DNA from: Actinomycetes bacterium
GTDB taxonomy: Bacteria; Actinomycetota; Actinomycetes; Actinomycetales; Microbacteriaceae
Length of the DNA: 61,855 bases
Direction: 5' to 3'
NCBI GenBank assembly: GCA_021779075.1
Contig: JAJYBG010000002.1
Span: forward strand, 1-61,855
The notes beneath the pieces were generated by a model. It was not told where the DNA came from and did no database searches. It worked only from the letters and a program-made list of their open reading frames with translations. The translations under genes were made by a program, and so were the position numbers. Positions 18,397 to 28,078 of the stretch are shown piece by piece. Each line of letters begins with the position of its first letter. The first letter of the stretch is position 1.

Positions 18397-18439
18397 GGGG
18401 CGCGCGATCGATCCACCGGATCGATCGCCTGAGCGCCCC
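18397..18439 (+). terminator. Long hairpin between LytR_C gene and cspA
   Basis: GGGGCGC then GCGATCGATCC, a 3-base loop, and GGATCGATCGC, then a 4-base bulge CTGA and GCGCCCC. All 18 arm positions pair. It may end the upstream unit or act as an RNA element; there is no strong T run. Confidence 0.6.
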
Positions 18440-18599
18440 GCGCGCCTTATTTCCGGCGGATGACGGCTGCGGCACGCCCAGGTAACCATTTGCCTTAATC
18501 GGGCATCCGAGCGGATTCCGCCGCCTGGCCGCTGCTACTGTCTGGCTCACGCGCAGCAGTTCCCCTGGGCGGGCACAGCAAGCAATGGAGTAAGAAGAA

Positions 18600-18803
18600 A
18601 TGGCGAATGGGACCGTCAAATGGTTCAACGCTGAAAAGGGCTACGGCTTCATCACCGTCGATGAGGGCGGCCAGGACGTATTCGTCCACTACAGCGCCAT
18701 TGACATGGGCGGCTACAAGACCCTGGAAGAGGGTCAGAGGGTCGTCTTCGAGGTCGGCACGGGCGCCAAGGGCCCGCAGGCGGAATCGGTGCGGCTGGCG
18801 TAG
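18600..18803 (+). CDS. cspA: Cold-shock protein, CspA family
   Basis: 67 aa, a single cold-shock domain. RNP1 is KGYGFI and RNP2 is VFVHY; both nucleic-acid-binding motifs are complete. A GGAGTAAGAAG stretch precedes the ATG. CspA-type proteins bind single-stranded RNA/DNA and prevent secondary structure. Between the upstream hairpin and the ATG there are 160 bases, which leaves room for a regulatory leader. Confidence 0.96.
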   Translation: MANGTVKWFNAEKGYGFITVDEGGQDVFVHYSAIDMGGYKTLEEGQRVVFEVGTGAKGPQAESVRLA

Positions 18804-18824
18804 CACCACCCACTGGGCTTCGAT

Positions 18825-18857
18825 CGGGTGCCGCTCGGGAATCCCGGGCGGCACCCG
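18825..18857 (+). terminator. Hairpin after cspA
   Basis: CGGGTGCCGC pairs with GCGGCACCCG around an inner CGGGA/TCCCG. It lies 21 bases after the cspA stop and isolates it from groEL. No T run. Confidence 0.65.
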
Positions 18858-18880
18858 CATGCTCACGCCCGGTGATCCGG

Positions 18881-18907
18881 CTTGCACTCCCCAGGGGCGA
18901 GTGCCAG
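18881..18907 (+). promoter_or_regulatory. Degenerate second CIRCE element
   Basis: CTTGCACTC-N9-GAGTGCCAG matches the CIRCE arms at 7 of 9 positions on each side and keeps the 9-base spacing. It starts 35 bases before the perfect CIRCE copy. Confidence 0.6.
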
Positions 18908-18915
18908 AATCATCC

Positions 18916-20599
<1,684 letters not shown>

Positions 20600-20651
20600 T
20601 CTGAGGGTCGGGGTCGAGTAGTCGCAGGGCACCGAGACTCCGGTAGATCAT

Positions 20652-20689
20652 CAGAGGCGGGACACCCCTTTCAGGGTGTCCCGCCTCTG
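20652..20689 (+). terminator. Terminator after groEL
   Basis: A 15-bp perfect stem (AGAGGCGGGACACCC with its complement) around a 6-base loop, 53 bases after the groEL stop. Confidence 0.85.
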
Positions 20690-20782
20690 TGCTGCGTGCC
20701 GGACGCCTTCGAGAGGCGAAGAGACGTTCGTTGCGCGAGAGGGTGGCGGCGCCACGATTCCCCGTGCGTCGCCGGCACAGCA

Positions 20783-20825
20783 GGAGCGGGGCACCCCATT
20801 CTCGGGGCGCCCCGCTCCGTTTTTC
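20783..20825. terminator. Second hairpin terminator, next to the WXG100 gene
   Basis: GGAGCGGGG pairs with CCCCGCTCC, with an inner CCCC/GGGG, followed by GTTTTT in the plus direction. It also sits just past the end of the minus-strand WXG100 gene and can serve both strands. Confidence 0.75.
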
Positions 20826-20838
20826 GGCGCGATGCCGT

Positions 20839-21129
20839 TCAGCTCATGAACATGTGCGCGTTGTGCTGCTCGACGTCCGCGTACTGGCTGGCCGCAGCTT
20901 GGAGGGCGGTGTGGATGCTGCTCATCGCCTCTTCGAGCTCGAGCTGCGCCTTCTGCCACTCGCCGAGCACGGTCTGGAAGGCGCTTGCCGCGCTGCCCGA
21001 CCAGGACTGCTGCAGACCCGCGAGCTGCGCGGTGAGGGTCTGAGCCTCGTTCTGCAGTCGCGCGAGGGTGGATTGGGCGGCGGTGGTCGTGGAGTGCACG
21101 ACGTCGGCGTCGACCTGGAAGATGGCCAT
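20839..21129 (-). CDS. WXG100-family (ESAT-6-like) secretion target
   Basis: 96 aa, the size that gives the family its name. A helical hairpin with the turn motif WSG in SWSGSAASAF at about residues 43-45. Proteins of this family leave the cell through type VII (ESX) secretion as helical dimers. No other ESX component lies in the window, so partner and role cannot be inferred. A GGAGACTCCC stretch precedes the ATG. Confidence 0.88.
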   Translation of the reverse strand: MAIFQVDADVVHSTTTAAQSTLARLQNEAQTLTAQLAGLQQSWSGSAASAFQTVLGEWQKAQLELEEAMSSIHTALQAAASQYADVEQHNAHMFMS

Positions 21130-21289
21130 GGGAGTCTCCTTCAGTGGTGGGGTAGGGATGGCCAGACGCTAGGGCGGGGGCGGCACGCGGCGGCCCCGGC
21201 GCGGAAGCGCCCTGTGGATGGGGGATCGGTGCGTCCGGTTGTGAGGGGCGAGCGGTAACGGCGGAGGGGCTTTCGCCGATGGTGAGGAT

Positions 21290-21448
21290 ATGGAGCAGGC
21301 ATTCGCGCTCTTCGGATTCGTGGTCCCGTCGGACGCGCGCACGGCCGCGGCCGGGCTGCCCGTGGTCGAGGGCGTCGAGCGCATCGCCGAACGTCTCGGG
21401 GTGCCGAAGCACCTCCGCCCGCTCATCGTCGAGTTGGCGACGGCCTGA
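21290..21448 (+). CDS. Small hypothetical protein
   Basis: 52 aa. An ATG with GGTGAGGAT before it opens a frame that runs to TGA just before the convergent histidine kinase gene. The composition is protein-like (MEQAFALFGFVVPSD, then VERIAERLGVPKHLRPLIVELATA), with two predicted helices and third-position G/C bias in this frame. I do not recognise it. It may be a true small gene or the remains of one. Confidence 0.5.
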   Translation: MEQAFALFGFVVPSDARTAAAGLPVVEGVERIAERLGVPKHLRPLIVELATA

Positions 21449-21449
21449 G

Positions 21450-23105
21450 CTACCCGGCGAGGGGCAGCGCCACGCGGAACGTCGCCCCGCCGCCCGGGGT
21501 GTCGAGCACCGCTACGCTGCCGCGGTGGGCGCGCACGATCGAGTTGACGATCGCCAGCCCGAGCCCTGAGCCGCCGGTCTCGCGGGTGCGCGAGGTGTCG
21601 GCGCGCCAGAAGCGCTGGAAGATCTTCTCGCGGATCTGCGGCGGGATCCCCTCGCCGTGATCAATGACGTCGAGCAGGGCGCGACGGCCGACGAGGTCGA
21701 CCGTGACGCCGATCTCGATGGGAGAGCCCGCCGGCGTGTAGCGGACCGCGTTGGCGATGAGGTTGGCGAGCACCTGGCGGAGCTTGTTTTCCTCGCCCAG
21801 GACGATCGCGGGGAGTGTCTGAGGGGTGGGGATGTCGTCGAGGTGCAGCGGCACGGTCTCTGTCAGGACCACCTGGCTGCGCCGCGAGCGCCCACGGCGC
21901 AGCCGGGCGAGAGCCGAGCCCGCGAGGGCGATCGGCCCGGTGGCGCCGTCGATGGGCGCGGGGCGCGGCGGCGCGGCGAGCGTCCGGACGCCGGTGCCGC
22001 CGCCCTGGATGGAGGCGACGACGCGGAAGGTGCGGTCGGGGTTGGCGGCGCCGGCGTCCAGTGCGGCGTCGTGCGCGAGAGGCAGCAGGTCGACGCGCGC
22101 GAGGTCGAGCGGACGGGCCTCGTCGAGGCGCGCGAGCTCCAGCAGGTCTTCGACGAGGAGGCCCATGCGCACGGCTTCCTTCTCGATGCGGCCCATCGCC
22201 TGGGTCACTTCTTCCGGGGTGCTCAGCGCGCCCATGCGGTAGAGCTCCGCGTAACCGCGCACGGTGACGAGCGGCGTGCGCAGCTCGTGGCTGGCATCCC
22301 CCACGAAACGGCGCATCTGCTCGATGGTGCGCGCGCGATCGCGGAAGGCGCGGTCGATGCGGCCCAGCATCGTGTTGAGCGAGCGGTTGAGGCGGCCGAC
22401 CTCGGTGTTGGGCTCGGCGCCGCCGAGGCGCTGGCTGTAGTCGCCGTCCGCGATGGCGGCCGCGGTGCGTTCGACCTCGCGCAGCGGGGCGAACGCCGCG
22501 GTGACGAGCATCCGAGTGAGGACGGCGCCGACCACGACGACGATGACCGAGAAGCCGAGGAAGATCGACAGGTAGCTCGCGATCGCGGAGTTGATCTGCT
22601 CGGTCGAGACGGCGACGATGACCGTGCCCTGCTGCGAGGTGCTCGCGTAGGTGACGACCTTGCACAGCGCCCGGTACTGCACGGTGCCTGAGGCGTTGGC
22701 GATGGTGAACGGGCCGCCGGCGGCGCAGTCCTTGCCCTGCGCCACCGTCATCGTCTTCGGCACGACGGGCTGCGTCGCCGCAGCGGCGGCCGTCCAGTTC
22801 GTGGCGCCGAGCGCGCCCTGGGCGTCGTAGCGCACCATGAAGTAGTCGGTGCGGGTGCCGTCGTCATCGATGATCGCGGCGTGCGCCTGGGCCGAGTCGA
22901 ACACCGCGTTGATGTTGGCCGGGGCGGATGCCGCCTGCAGCTGCTCATCGAGTTGCTGCAGCAGCACGGGCCGGAAGAGCAGCATCGTGCCGAGGCCCGA
23001 GAGCAGCAGGCCGAAGGTGAGCAGCATCACCGTCACGCCGGTCACCTTGGTACGCAGCGAGATGGCGGCCCAGGCCGCTGCGATCGATCGGTGCATGATG
23101 CTCAC
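21450..23105 (-). CDS. Sensor histidine kinase, two membrane helices
   Basis: 551 aa from a GTG; an ATG at 23096 is the alternative. One membrane helix at about 25-47, an extracytoplasmic sensor of about 130 residues with two cysteines, a second helix at about 185-207, then a HAMP domain. The H-box is SHELRTPL with the phosphorylated His273. The N-box (NLIANAVRYT), G1 (DHGEGIPP) and G2 (GGSGLGLAIV) are intact. An unusual Pro/Arg/Ala-rich insert of about 75 residues lies between the dimerisation helices and the N-box. It resembles TcrS/TrcS-type kinases. The signal is unknown. It follows its response regulator by 31 bases. Confidence 0.9.
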   Translation of the reverse strand: MSIMHRSIAAAWAAISLRTKVTGVTVMLLTFGLLLSGLGTMLLFRPVLLQQLDEQLQAASAPANINAVFDSAQAHAAIIDDDGTRTDYFMVRYDAQGALGATNWTAAAAATQPVVPKTMTVAQGKDCAAGGPFTIANASGTVQYRALCKVVTYASTSQQGTVIVAVSTEQINSAIASYLSIFLGFSVIVVVVGAVLTRMLVTAAFAPLREVERTAAAIADGDYSQRLGGAEPNTEVGRLNRSLNTMLGRIDRAFRDRARTIEQMRRFVGDASHELRTPLVTVRGYAELYRMGALSTPEEVTQAMGRIEKEAVRMGLLVEDLLELARLDEARPLDLARVDLLPLAHDAALDAGAANPDRTFRVVASIQGGGTGVRTLAAPPRPAPIDGATGPIALAGSALARLRRGRSRRSQVVLTETVPLHLDDIPTPQTLPAIVLGEENKLRQVLANLIANAVRYTPAGSPIEIGVTVDLVGRRALLDVIDHGEGIPPQIREKIFQRFWRADTSRTRETGGSGLGLAIVNSIVRAHRGSVAVLDTPGGGATFRVALPLAG

Positions 23106-23136
23106 ACGCTACGCGGCCGAGTTGGGCTGCGGTCGG

Positions 23137-23832
23137 TCAGGAGGCCTTGCCGGCCTTGAGCATGTAGCCGAAGCCGCGCTTGGTCTGGATGAGCGGCTCA
23201 CTCGAGTGCGCGTCGACCTTGCGGCGCAGGTACGAGATGTAGCTCTCGACGATCCCGGCGTCGCCGTTGAAGTCGTACTCCCACACGTGGTCGAGGATCT
23301 GCGCCTTGGACAGCACCCGGTTGGGGTTGAGCATGAGGTAGCGCAGCAGCTTGAACTCGGTGGGCGAGAGCTCGATCGGGGTCTCGCCGACGAAGACCTC
23401 ATGGGTGTCCTGGTCCATCGTGAGCTCGCCCGCGCGGATGACGGCGTCATCGTCGGCTTGCATGGTGCGACGGAGGATCGCCTTGATGCGCGCGACGATC
23501 TCATCAAGGCTGAACGGCTTCGTGACGTAGTCGTCACCGCCGACGGTGAGGCCGGTGATCTTGTCCTCGGTGTCGTCCTTGGCGGTGAGGAAGAGGATCG
23601 GCGCCGTGTAGCCTGCGCCGCGGAGGCGCTTGGTGACGCTGAATCCGTTCATGTCGGGGAGCATGACGTCGAGGATGATGAGGTCCGGCTCCTCCTCGAG
23701 GACGGCCGAGATGGCCTGGGCGCCGTTGCCGACGGCGCGGACGGCGAAGCTGGCGAAGCGCAGACTCGTCGTCAGCAGGTCGCGGATATTGGGTTCGTCG
23801 TCGACGATGAGGATGCGTGGTCCTGCGGTCAT
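23137..23832 (-). CDS. Response regulator, OmpR/PhoB family
   Basis: 231 aa from the ATG at 23832; an upstream in-frame GTG (23850) has a possible TATTCT box before it and would add six residues. Receiver domain with acidic pair DD at 11-12, phospho-acceptor Asp55 (LDVMLPD), switch Thr in LTAKD and Lys in YVTKPF. An OmpR-type winged helix ends with KRGFGYML. It is the first gene of a two-component operon with the kinase downstream. The output genes are not identifiable. Confidence 0.92.
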   Translation of the reverse strand: MTAGPRILIVDDEPNIRDLLTTSLRFASFAVRAVGNGAQAISAVLEEEPDLIILDVMLPDMNGFSVTKRLRGAGYTAPILFLTAKDDTEDKITGLTVGGDDYVTKPFSLDEIVARIKAILRRTMQADDDAVIRAGELTMDQDTHEVFVGETPIELSPTEFKLLRYLMLNPNRVLSKAQILDHVWEYDFNGDAGIVESYISYLRRKVDAHSSEPLIQTKRGFGYMLKAGKAS

Positions 23833-23924
23833 GCCAACAAGTATCTGCACGTTTCCTGAGAATATCCAGGGTGTTGTTGTTGTCCATGCCGAATGCGCGC
23901 CGTGTGCCGATGCGCGCCCCCGCC

Positions 23925-23930
23925 TAGGCT
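23925..23930 (+). promoter_or_regulatory. -10 box of leaderless flavoprotein gene
   Basis: TAGGCT is followed by 6 bases and the ATG at 23937. Confidence 0.55.
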
Positions 23931-23936
23931 GGGGCC

Positions 23937-25166
23937 ATGGCGAGCGAACGGATGGTCATCGTCGGCGGCGGGCTGGCAGCGGCGAGCGCGGCGGAGCAGC
24001 TGCGCGAGGAGGGATTCGACGGCGAGATCGTGCTCGTCGCGGGTGAGAGCCACGTCCCCTACCTCAGGCCGCCGTTGTCGAAAGAGTTTCTCGGCGACCT
24101 GGCGGCGAGCGAGGAATCCACCTGGATCCAGCCACCGTCCTGGTACGACGACCGCGCGATCGACCTGCGCGTCGGCGTCGCCGCGACCGCGCTCGACCTC
24201 GCTGCGCGCACCGTGGCGCTGGACGACGGCGCGGTGCTCGGCTATGACGCCGTGCTCCTCGCCACCGGCGCGTCGGCCCGCGCGCTCGGGGTGCCCGGCG
24301 CCGACGCCTCCGGCATCCGCTACCTGCGCACCCTCGAGGACAGCGCCGGGCTCCGCGCAGACCTCGCCTCCGGCGGCAGGCAGGTGGTCATCGTCGGAAG
24401 CGGCTGGATCGGCATGGAGGTCGCCGCGCACGCGCGCAGCTACGGCAACGACGTCACGGTCGTCGGCCACTCGGCGGTGCCGCTCGAGTCGGGCGTCGGC
24501 GCCGAGCTCGGCGCGTTCTATGCCGGAGTGCACGCCGGGCACGGCGTGACCTTCGTCAACGGGACCCGGGTCACCGGCGTCGACTCCCGCGGCGGGCAGG
24601 TCACCGGAGTGCAGACGGACTCCGGCGCCATCGCCGCCGACCTCGTCATCGTCGGCGCGGGCGCGCCGCCGAACACCGGGCTCGCCGAGGACGCCGGGCT
24701 TGCCGTCGAGAACGGCATCCTCGTCGACGAGCACCTGCAGGCCGCGCCCGGCGTCCTCGCCGCCGGCGACGTCGCCAATCCGATCCATCCGGTGCTCGGC
24801 GCGCGGCTCCGCAGCGAGCACTGGGCCAACGCCATCGACGGCGGCAGGATCGCGGCGCGGAACATGCTCGGGCACGGCGCGGTGCTCGACAAGGTGCCTT
24901 ACTTCTACAGCGACCAGTACGACGTCGGCATGGAGTACGCGGGCTACCTGCCCTTGACCCACGGTGTGCCCGCGATCATCCGCGGATCGCTCGAATCGGC
25001 TGAGTTCGTCGCGTTCTGGGTGGCCGGAGGCCGGCTCGTCGCCGGCATGAACGTCAACGTGTGGGACGTCAACGAGAGCATCCAGGCCCTCATCGCCTCC
25101 GGTGCGCCGGTGGATGCGGCGAAGCTCGCCGACCCCGACGTGCCTCTCGACGCGATCGCCGAGTAG
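23937..25166 (+). CDS. FAD-dependent pyridine nucleotide-disulfide-type reductase (ferredoxin reductase-like)
   Basis: 409 aa. An FAD-binding GxGxxG-like motif opens the protein (VIVGGGLAAASAA), a second dinucleotide motif for NAD(P)H is GSGWIGMEV (about 155), and the C-terminal FAD contact is GVLAAGDVA. A reductase C-terminal dimerisation domain follows with PYFYSDQYDVGMEYAG, the hallmark of ferredoxin/rubredoxin reductases of oxygenase systems. It lacks the CxxC of disulfide reductases. The electron acceptor is not encoded nearby. Confidence 0.9.
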   Translation: MASERMVIVGGGLAAASAAEQLREEGFDGEIVLVAGESHVPYLRPPLSKEFLGDLAASEESTWIQPPSWYDDRAIDLRVGVAATALDLAARTVALDDGAVLGYDAVLLATGASARALGVPGADASGIRYLRTLEDSAGLRADLASGGRQVVIVGSGWIGMEVAAHARSYGNDVTVVGHSAVPLESGVGAELGAFYAGVHAGHGVTFVNGTRVTGVDSRGGQVTGVQTDSGAIAADLVIVGAGAPPNTGLAEDAGLAVENGILVDEHLQAAPGVLAAGDVANPIHPVLGARLRSEHWANAIDGGRIAARNMLGHGAVLDKVPYFYSDQYDVGMEYAGYLPLTHGVPAIIRGSLESAEFVAFWVAGGRLVAGMNVNVWDVNESIQALIASGAPVDAAKLADPDVPLDAIAE

Positions 25167-25170
25167 CCGC

Positions 25171-26094
25171 GTGGCCGAACTTTACCTGCCGCCGCTTCGT
25201 GATCCGGTGCGGCGCATCGGCGCGCACGCCTTCGACTTCTCGCGCCAGGTGGTGGTGATGGCGGTCGTCAACCGCACGCCCGACTCGTTCTACGATGTCG
25301 GCCGTACTTTCGGCCTCGACGCCGCGGTGGATGCCGCACTCGCCGCCGCCCTGGCGGGGGCCGACTGGGTCGATGTCGGGGGAGTGCCCTTCGCGCCGGG
25401 GCCTGCGCTCCCCGCCGAGGAGGAGGCCGAGCGGGTCGTGCCGGTCATCCGGAGGCTGCGCGAGCGATCGGATGCGGTGATCTCGGTCGACACCTTCCAC
25501 GCCGCGGTCGCCCGCGCCGCGATCGCGGCAGGCGCCGATGTCGTCAATGACACCACGGGCATCCATGACCTCGAGCTCGGCCGGGTCGTCGCCGACTCCG
25601 ACGCGACCCTCGTCATCACCCACTCGCTCGCAGCCCAACAGGGCAAGGGGCCGCGCACCCAGTTCCCGCGCCCTGAGTACGGCGACGTCGTCGGCGAGAT
25701 CGGCGCGTTCCTGCGCTCGCGGATCGAGCTCGCGGTGTCACTCGGCATCCCCGAGCATCGCCTCATCATCGATCCAGGCCACGACCTCAACAAGAACACC
25801 CTGCAGACACTGGAGATCACGAGGCGCCTGTCGGAGATCGCCGACATTGGCCTGCCGGTGCTCGCCGCGGCGTCGAACAAGGACTTCATCGGCGAGACGC
25901 TCGATGCGGGGCGCGGCGAGCGGGTGAGCGGTTCGCTCGCGGCCGCGGTGTTCAGCATCCTGCAGGGCGCCCGGATCGTGCGGATGCACAACGTCCCCGA
26001 GTCCGTCGCCGCAGTACGGATGACGGAGGCGCTGCTCGGCTGGCGGCCTCCGGCCGGCGCGCTCGTGCACAACATGGGCGAGTTCAATGAGTGA
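25171..26094 (+). CDS. Dihydropteroate synthase-like protein (FolP2 type)
   Basis: 307 aa from a GTG 5 bases after the preceding stop. It is a TIM-barrel pterin-binding protein: VNRTPDSFYDVG, SVDTFHAAVA, VNDTTGIHD and DPGHDLNKNT are recognisable. The family's substrate loop DIGGESTRPG reads DVGGVPFAPGPA here, so the Glu-Ser-Thr-Arg group that helps hold p-aminobenzoate and pyrophosphate is missing. That matches the second, folate-independent FolP of actinobacteria. Dihydropteroate synthesis is therefore doubtful. It overlaps the next gene by 8 bases. Confidence 0.85.
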   Translation: MAELYLPPLRDPVRRIGAHAFDFSRQVVVMAVVNRTPDSFYDVGRTFGLDAAVDAALAAALAGADWVDVGGVPFAPGPALPAEEEAERVVPVIRRLRERSDAVISVDTFHAAVARAAIAAGADVVNDTTGIHDLELGRVVADSDATLVITHSLAAQQGKGPRTQFPRPEYGDVVGEIGAFLRSRIELAVSLGIPEHRLIIDPGHDLNKNTLQTLEITRRLSEIADIGLPVLAAASNKDFIGETLDAGRGERVSGSLAAAVFSILQGARIVRMHNVPESVAAVRMTEALLGWRPPAGALVHNMGEFNE

Positions 26095-26689
26095 TGTCGC
26101 GATCGACCGGCTCTGGCCGAAGCCCGCCGAGGGCCTGTCCGACGACGAGATCATCGCGGGCTACGCCCCGCCGCGCCCCGGCTGGCTGCGGCTGAGCTTC
26201 GTCGAGTCGCTCGACGGGGCAATCGAACACGACGGGCGCTCGGGCGCGCTGGGGGACGCCGCCGACCGGCGGGTCTTCGACCTGCTGCGCTGGCCGGCGG
26301 ATGCGATCCTCGTCGGAGCGGGGACCGTGCGCATCGAAGGCTATTCCGGTCCTCTGCTCGGCGAACGCGGTATGGCCTGGCGGCGTGCGCACGGAATGTC
26401 CGATACGCCGGAGCTGCGGGTCGTCGGGCGGGCGGCGGATGTGCCCGGTATCGCAGCGGTGCGCACCCTGGGGTATCCGCTTGTCACCTGCGAGGGCGGG
26501 CCGACCCTTGCCGGCTCGCTGCTCGCTGCGGGGCTCGTCGACGAACTCTGCCTGACGCTCGCGGCGAGGTTCGAGGGCGCCGGGTCCGGCCGGCTCACCG
26601 GCGAGGTCGCCGCCGCCGTGCAAGTGATGGAGCTCGCCCAGGTGCTGCGTTCAGGCAGCACGCTCCTGCTGAGGTACGTCATGGCGTAG
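26087..26689 (+). CDS. RibD C-terminal/dihydrofolate reductase-like reductase
   Basis: 200 aa. A single RibD_C (DHFR-like) domain: RLSFVESLDGAI, ADAILVGAGTVR and the NADPH-site GGPTLAGSLL are clear. Such stand-alone domains reduce pyrimidine or pterin-like substrates. Pairing by 8-base overlap with the FolP2-like gene suggests one pathway acting on a pterin- or flavin-related molecule; this is inference. Confidence 0.88.
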   Translation: MSDVAIDRLWPKPAEGLSDDEIIAGYAPPRPGWLRLSFVESLDGAIEHDGRSGALGDAADRRVFDLLRWPADAILVGAGTVRIEGYSGPLLGERGMAWRRAHGMSDTPELRVVGRAADVPGIAAVRTLGYPLVTCEGGPTLAGSLLAAGLVDELCLTLAARFEGAGSGRLTGEVAAAVQVMELAQVLRSGSTLLLRYVMA

Positions 26690-26734
26690 CCGGTCTCGAC
26701 GCGCCGCAGCGCCGTCGCTCAACCGGCGGGACGA

Positions 26735-27307
26735 TCAATCGCCGTCTTCATCGACGTCCGCGAAGTCCTCGTCGTCGTCTTCATCCTCGTCTTCGAGCTC
26801 GACCTGGTCGTCGAGGTCGTCACCGTCGAAGTCGTCGACATCGTCGACATCGTCGAGGTCATCGTCCTCATCGCCGGTATCGAGATCGCCCTCGTCGAGA
26901 TCGTCGTCGAGGTCGTCCTCGCTCTCGCTCGCCGCCACGACGGCGAGCTCGTCGATCGGCGGTTCCTCGCCCGCGGCCGCAGCCGCGTCGCGCAGCGCCT
27001 GCTGCTGGGCCTGGTACTCGGCGAGCCGGTCGGCCCACGGCACCCATTCGGGTGCGAGCAGGGCGCGCTCGCCCGGCATGAGCTCGGTCTCGAGCACGTT
27101 GACGCTCCCGGTCGCCGGATCGCGCGAGAGCGACACCGTCCAGAACCAGCCCGGATAGCCCGGCATCGTGTTCTCGAAGAGCAGCGAGACGACACCGTCC
27201 CCCTCGTCGAGGTGACCGGCCGGCGCGCCGATCGTCGCCGCGGGCGTGATCTCCGCGAGCGCCTCCCGGGCGCGGTCGACGGCAGCGAGCAGGATCTCGT
27301 CAGGCAT
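26735..27307 (-). CDS. DUF3027-type protein with very acidic tail
   Basis: 190 aa. The ATG at 27307 overlaps the stop of the cold-shock gene by 8 bases. The first 130 residues form a globular domain (MPDEILLAAVDRAREAL..., then PGYPGWFWTVSLSRD and LAPEWVPWADRLAEYQ) characteristic of the DUF3027 family. The last 60 residues are almost entirely Asp and Glu, with a few Val/Leu. Function is unknown. Such a tail could mimic nucleic acid or bind the neighbouring nucleic-acid-binding protein. The coupled cold-shock gene is the usual neighbour in actinobacteria. Confidence 0.85.
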   Translation of the reverse strand: MPDEILLAAVDRAREALAEITPAATIGAPAGHLDEGDGVVSLLFENTMPGYPGWFWTVSLSRDPATGSVNVLETELMPGERALLAPEWVPWADRLAEYQAQQQALRDAAAAAGEEPPIDELAVVAASESEDDLDDDLDEGDLDTGDEDDDLDDVDDVDDFDGDDLDDQVELEDEDEDDDEDFADVDEDGD

Positions 27308-27680
27308 CGAGGTCGTCAGCGACCTTGCGCAGCATGAGCGCGACCTTGCGACCCGTCGCGGCGCCCGGGTAGCGGCCGTGACGGAGGTCGCCGCCGATGG
27401 AGTCGAGGAGCTTGACGAGGTCCTCGACGATGACGGCCATGTCGTCGGCCTTGGGACGGCGCGCCTTGGCGATGCTCGGCGGAGCGTCGAGCACGCGCAC
27501 CGAGAGCGCCTGGGCGCCGCGCTTGCTGTCGGCGATGCCGAACTCGAGCCGCGTCCCGGCCTTGACGACCGTTCCGGCGGGCAGCGCCGACGCATGCAGG
27601 AACACTTCCTGCCCATCGTCACCGGCAATGAAGCCGAAGCCTTTGTCCTCGTCGTAAAACTTGACCTTGCCGGTTGGCAT
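27300..27680 (-). CDS. Cold-shock domain protein with C-terminal extension
   Basis: 126 aa. The cold-shock domain (1-66) has KGFGFI and VFLHAS as RNP motifs. The 60-residue extension is helical and ends in a basic patch (RKVALMLRKVADDLDA); extended proteins of this type are typical of actinobacteria. Translationally coupled to the DUF3027 gene. Confidence 0.92.
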   Translation of the reverse strand: MPTGKVKFYDEDKGFGFIAGDDGQEVFLHASALPAGTVVKAGTRLEFGIADSKRGAQALSVRVLDAPPSIAKARRPKADDMAVIVEDLVKLLDSIGGDLRHGRYPGAATGRKVALMLRKVADDLDA

Positions 27681-27746
27681 CGGGAAATCCTCGTTTCAGA
27701 AAATCTGCGCCGCAAAGCCCCTGAGGGCGCCTCGGCCGAAGTTCAT

Positions 27747-27752
27747 TATCCT
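27747..27752 (+). promoter_or_regulatory. -10 box of leaderless small membrane protein gene
   Basis: TATCCT, 7 bases before the GTG at 27760. Confidence 0.45.
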
Positions 27753-27759
27753 TGATGAC

Positions 27760-28050
27760 GTGGCCCGCCCTGAAACACCTCAGCCCGTGAAGACCCCGAC
27801 GGGGTCCGTTCAGCGGTACCTGTCCTATCTGACCTTGTTCCTCATCGGCGCATCGGTGCTGGCCATCATCGCCATCATGGTCTGCACGGGCATATTCCAC
27901 CTCAACATCCGGACGGCGCAGAGCAGCGCCTGGGACTACCTCTTCGGGCTGCCGCTCGTCGCCCTCCCGCTCGGCGTTGCTTGCATCATCGCGCTCTTCA
28001 TCGTCAACGCCGTCCAGCGCAGTCGGGCCAACCGGAAGGTGACGAAGTAG
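27760..28050 (+). CDS. Small membrane protein, function unknown
   Basis: 96 aa from the GTG at 27760, chosen for the -10 box; a longer reading would overlap the divergent cold-shock gene. Two membrane helices (about 27-50 and 64-86) joined by a short loop, with a basic C-terminus (RSRANRKVTK) in the cytoplasm. I do not recognise the family. Confidence 0.75.
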   Translation: MARPETPQPVKTPTGSVQRYLSYLTLFLIGASVLAIIAIMVCTGIFHLNIRTAQSSAWDYLFGLPLVALPLGVACIIALFIVNAVQRSRANRKVTK

Positions 28051-28078
28051 CCGGCGCGGGCGACCGAAGAGGCCGGCG

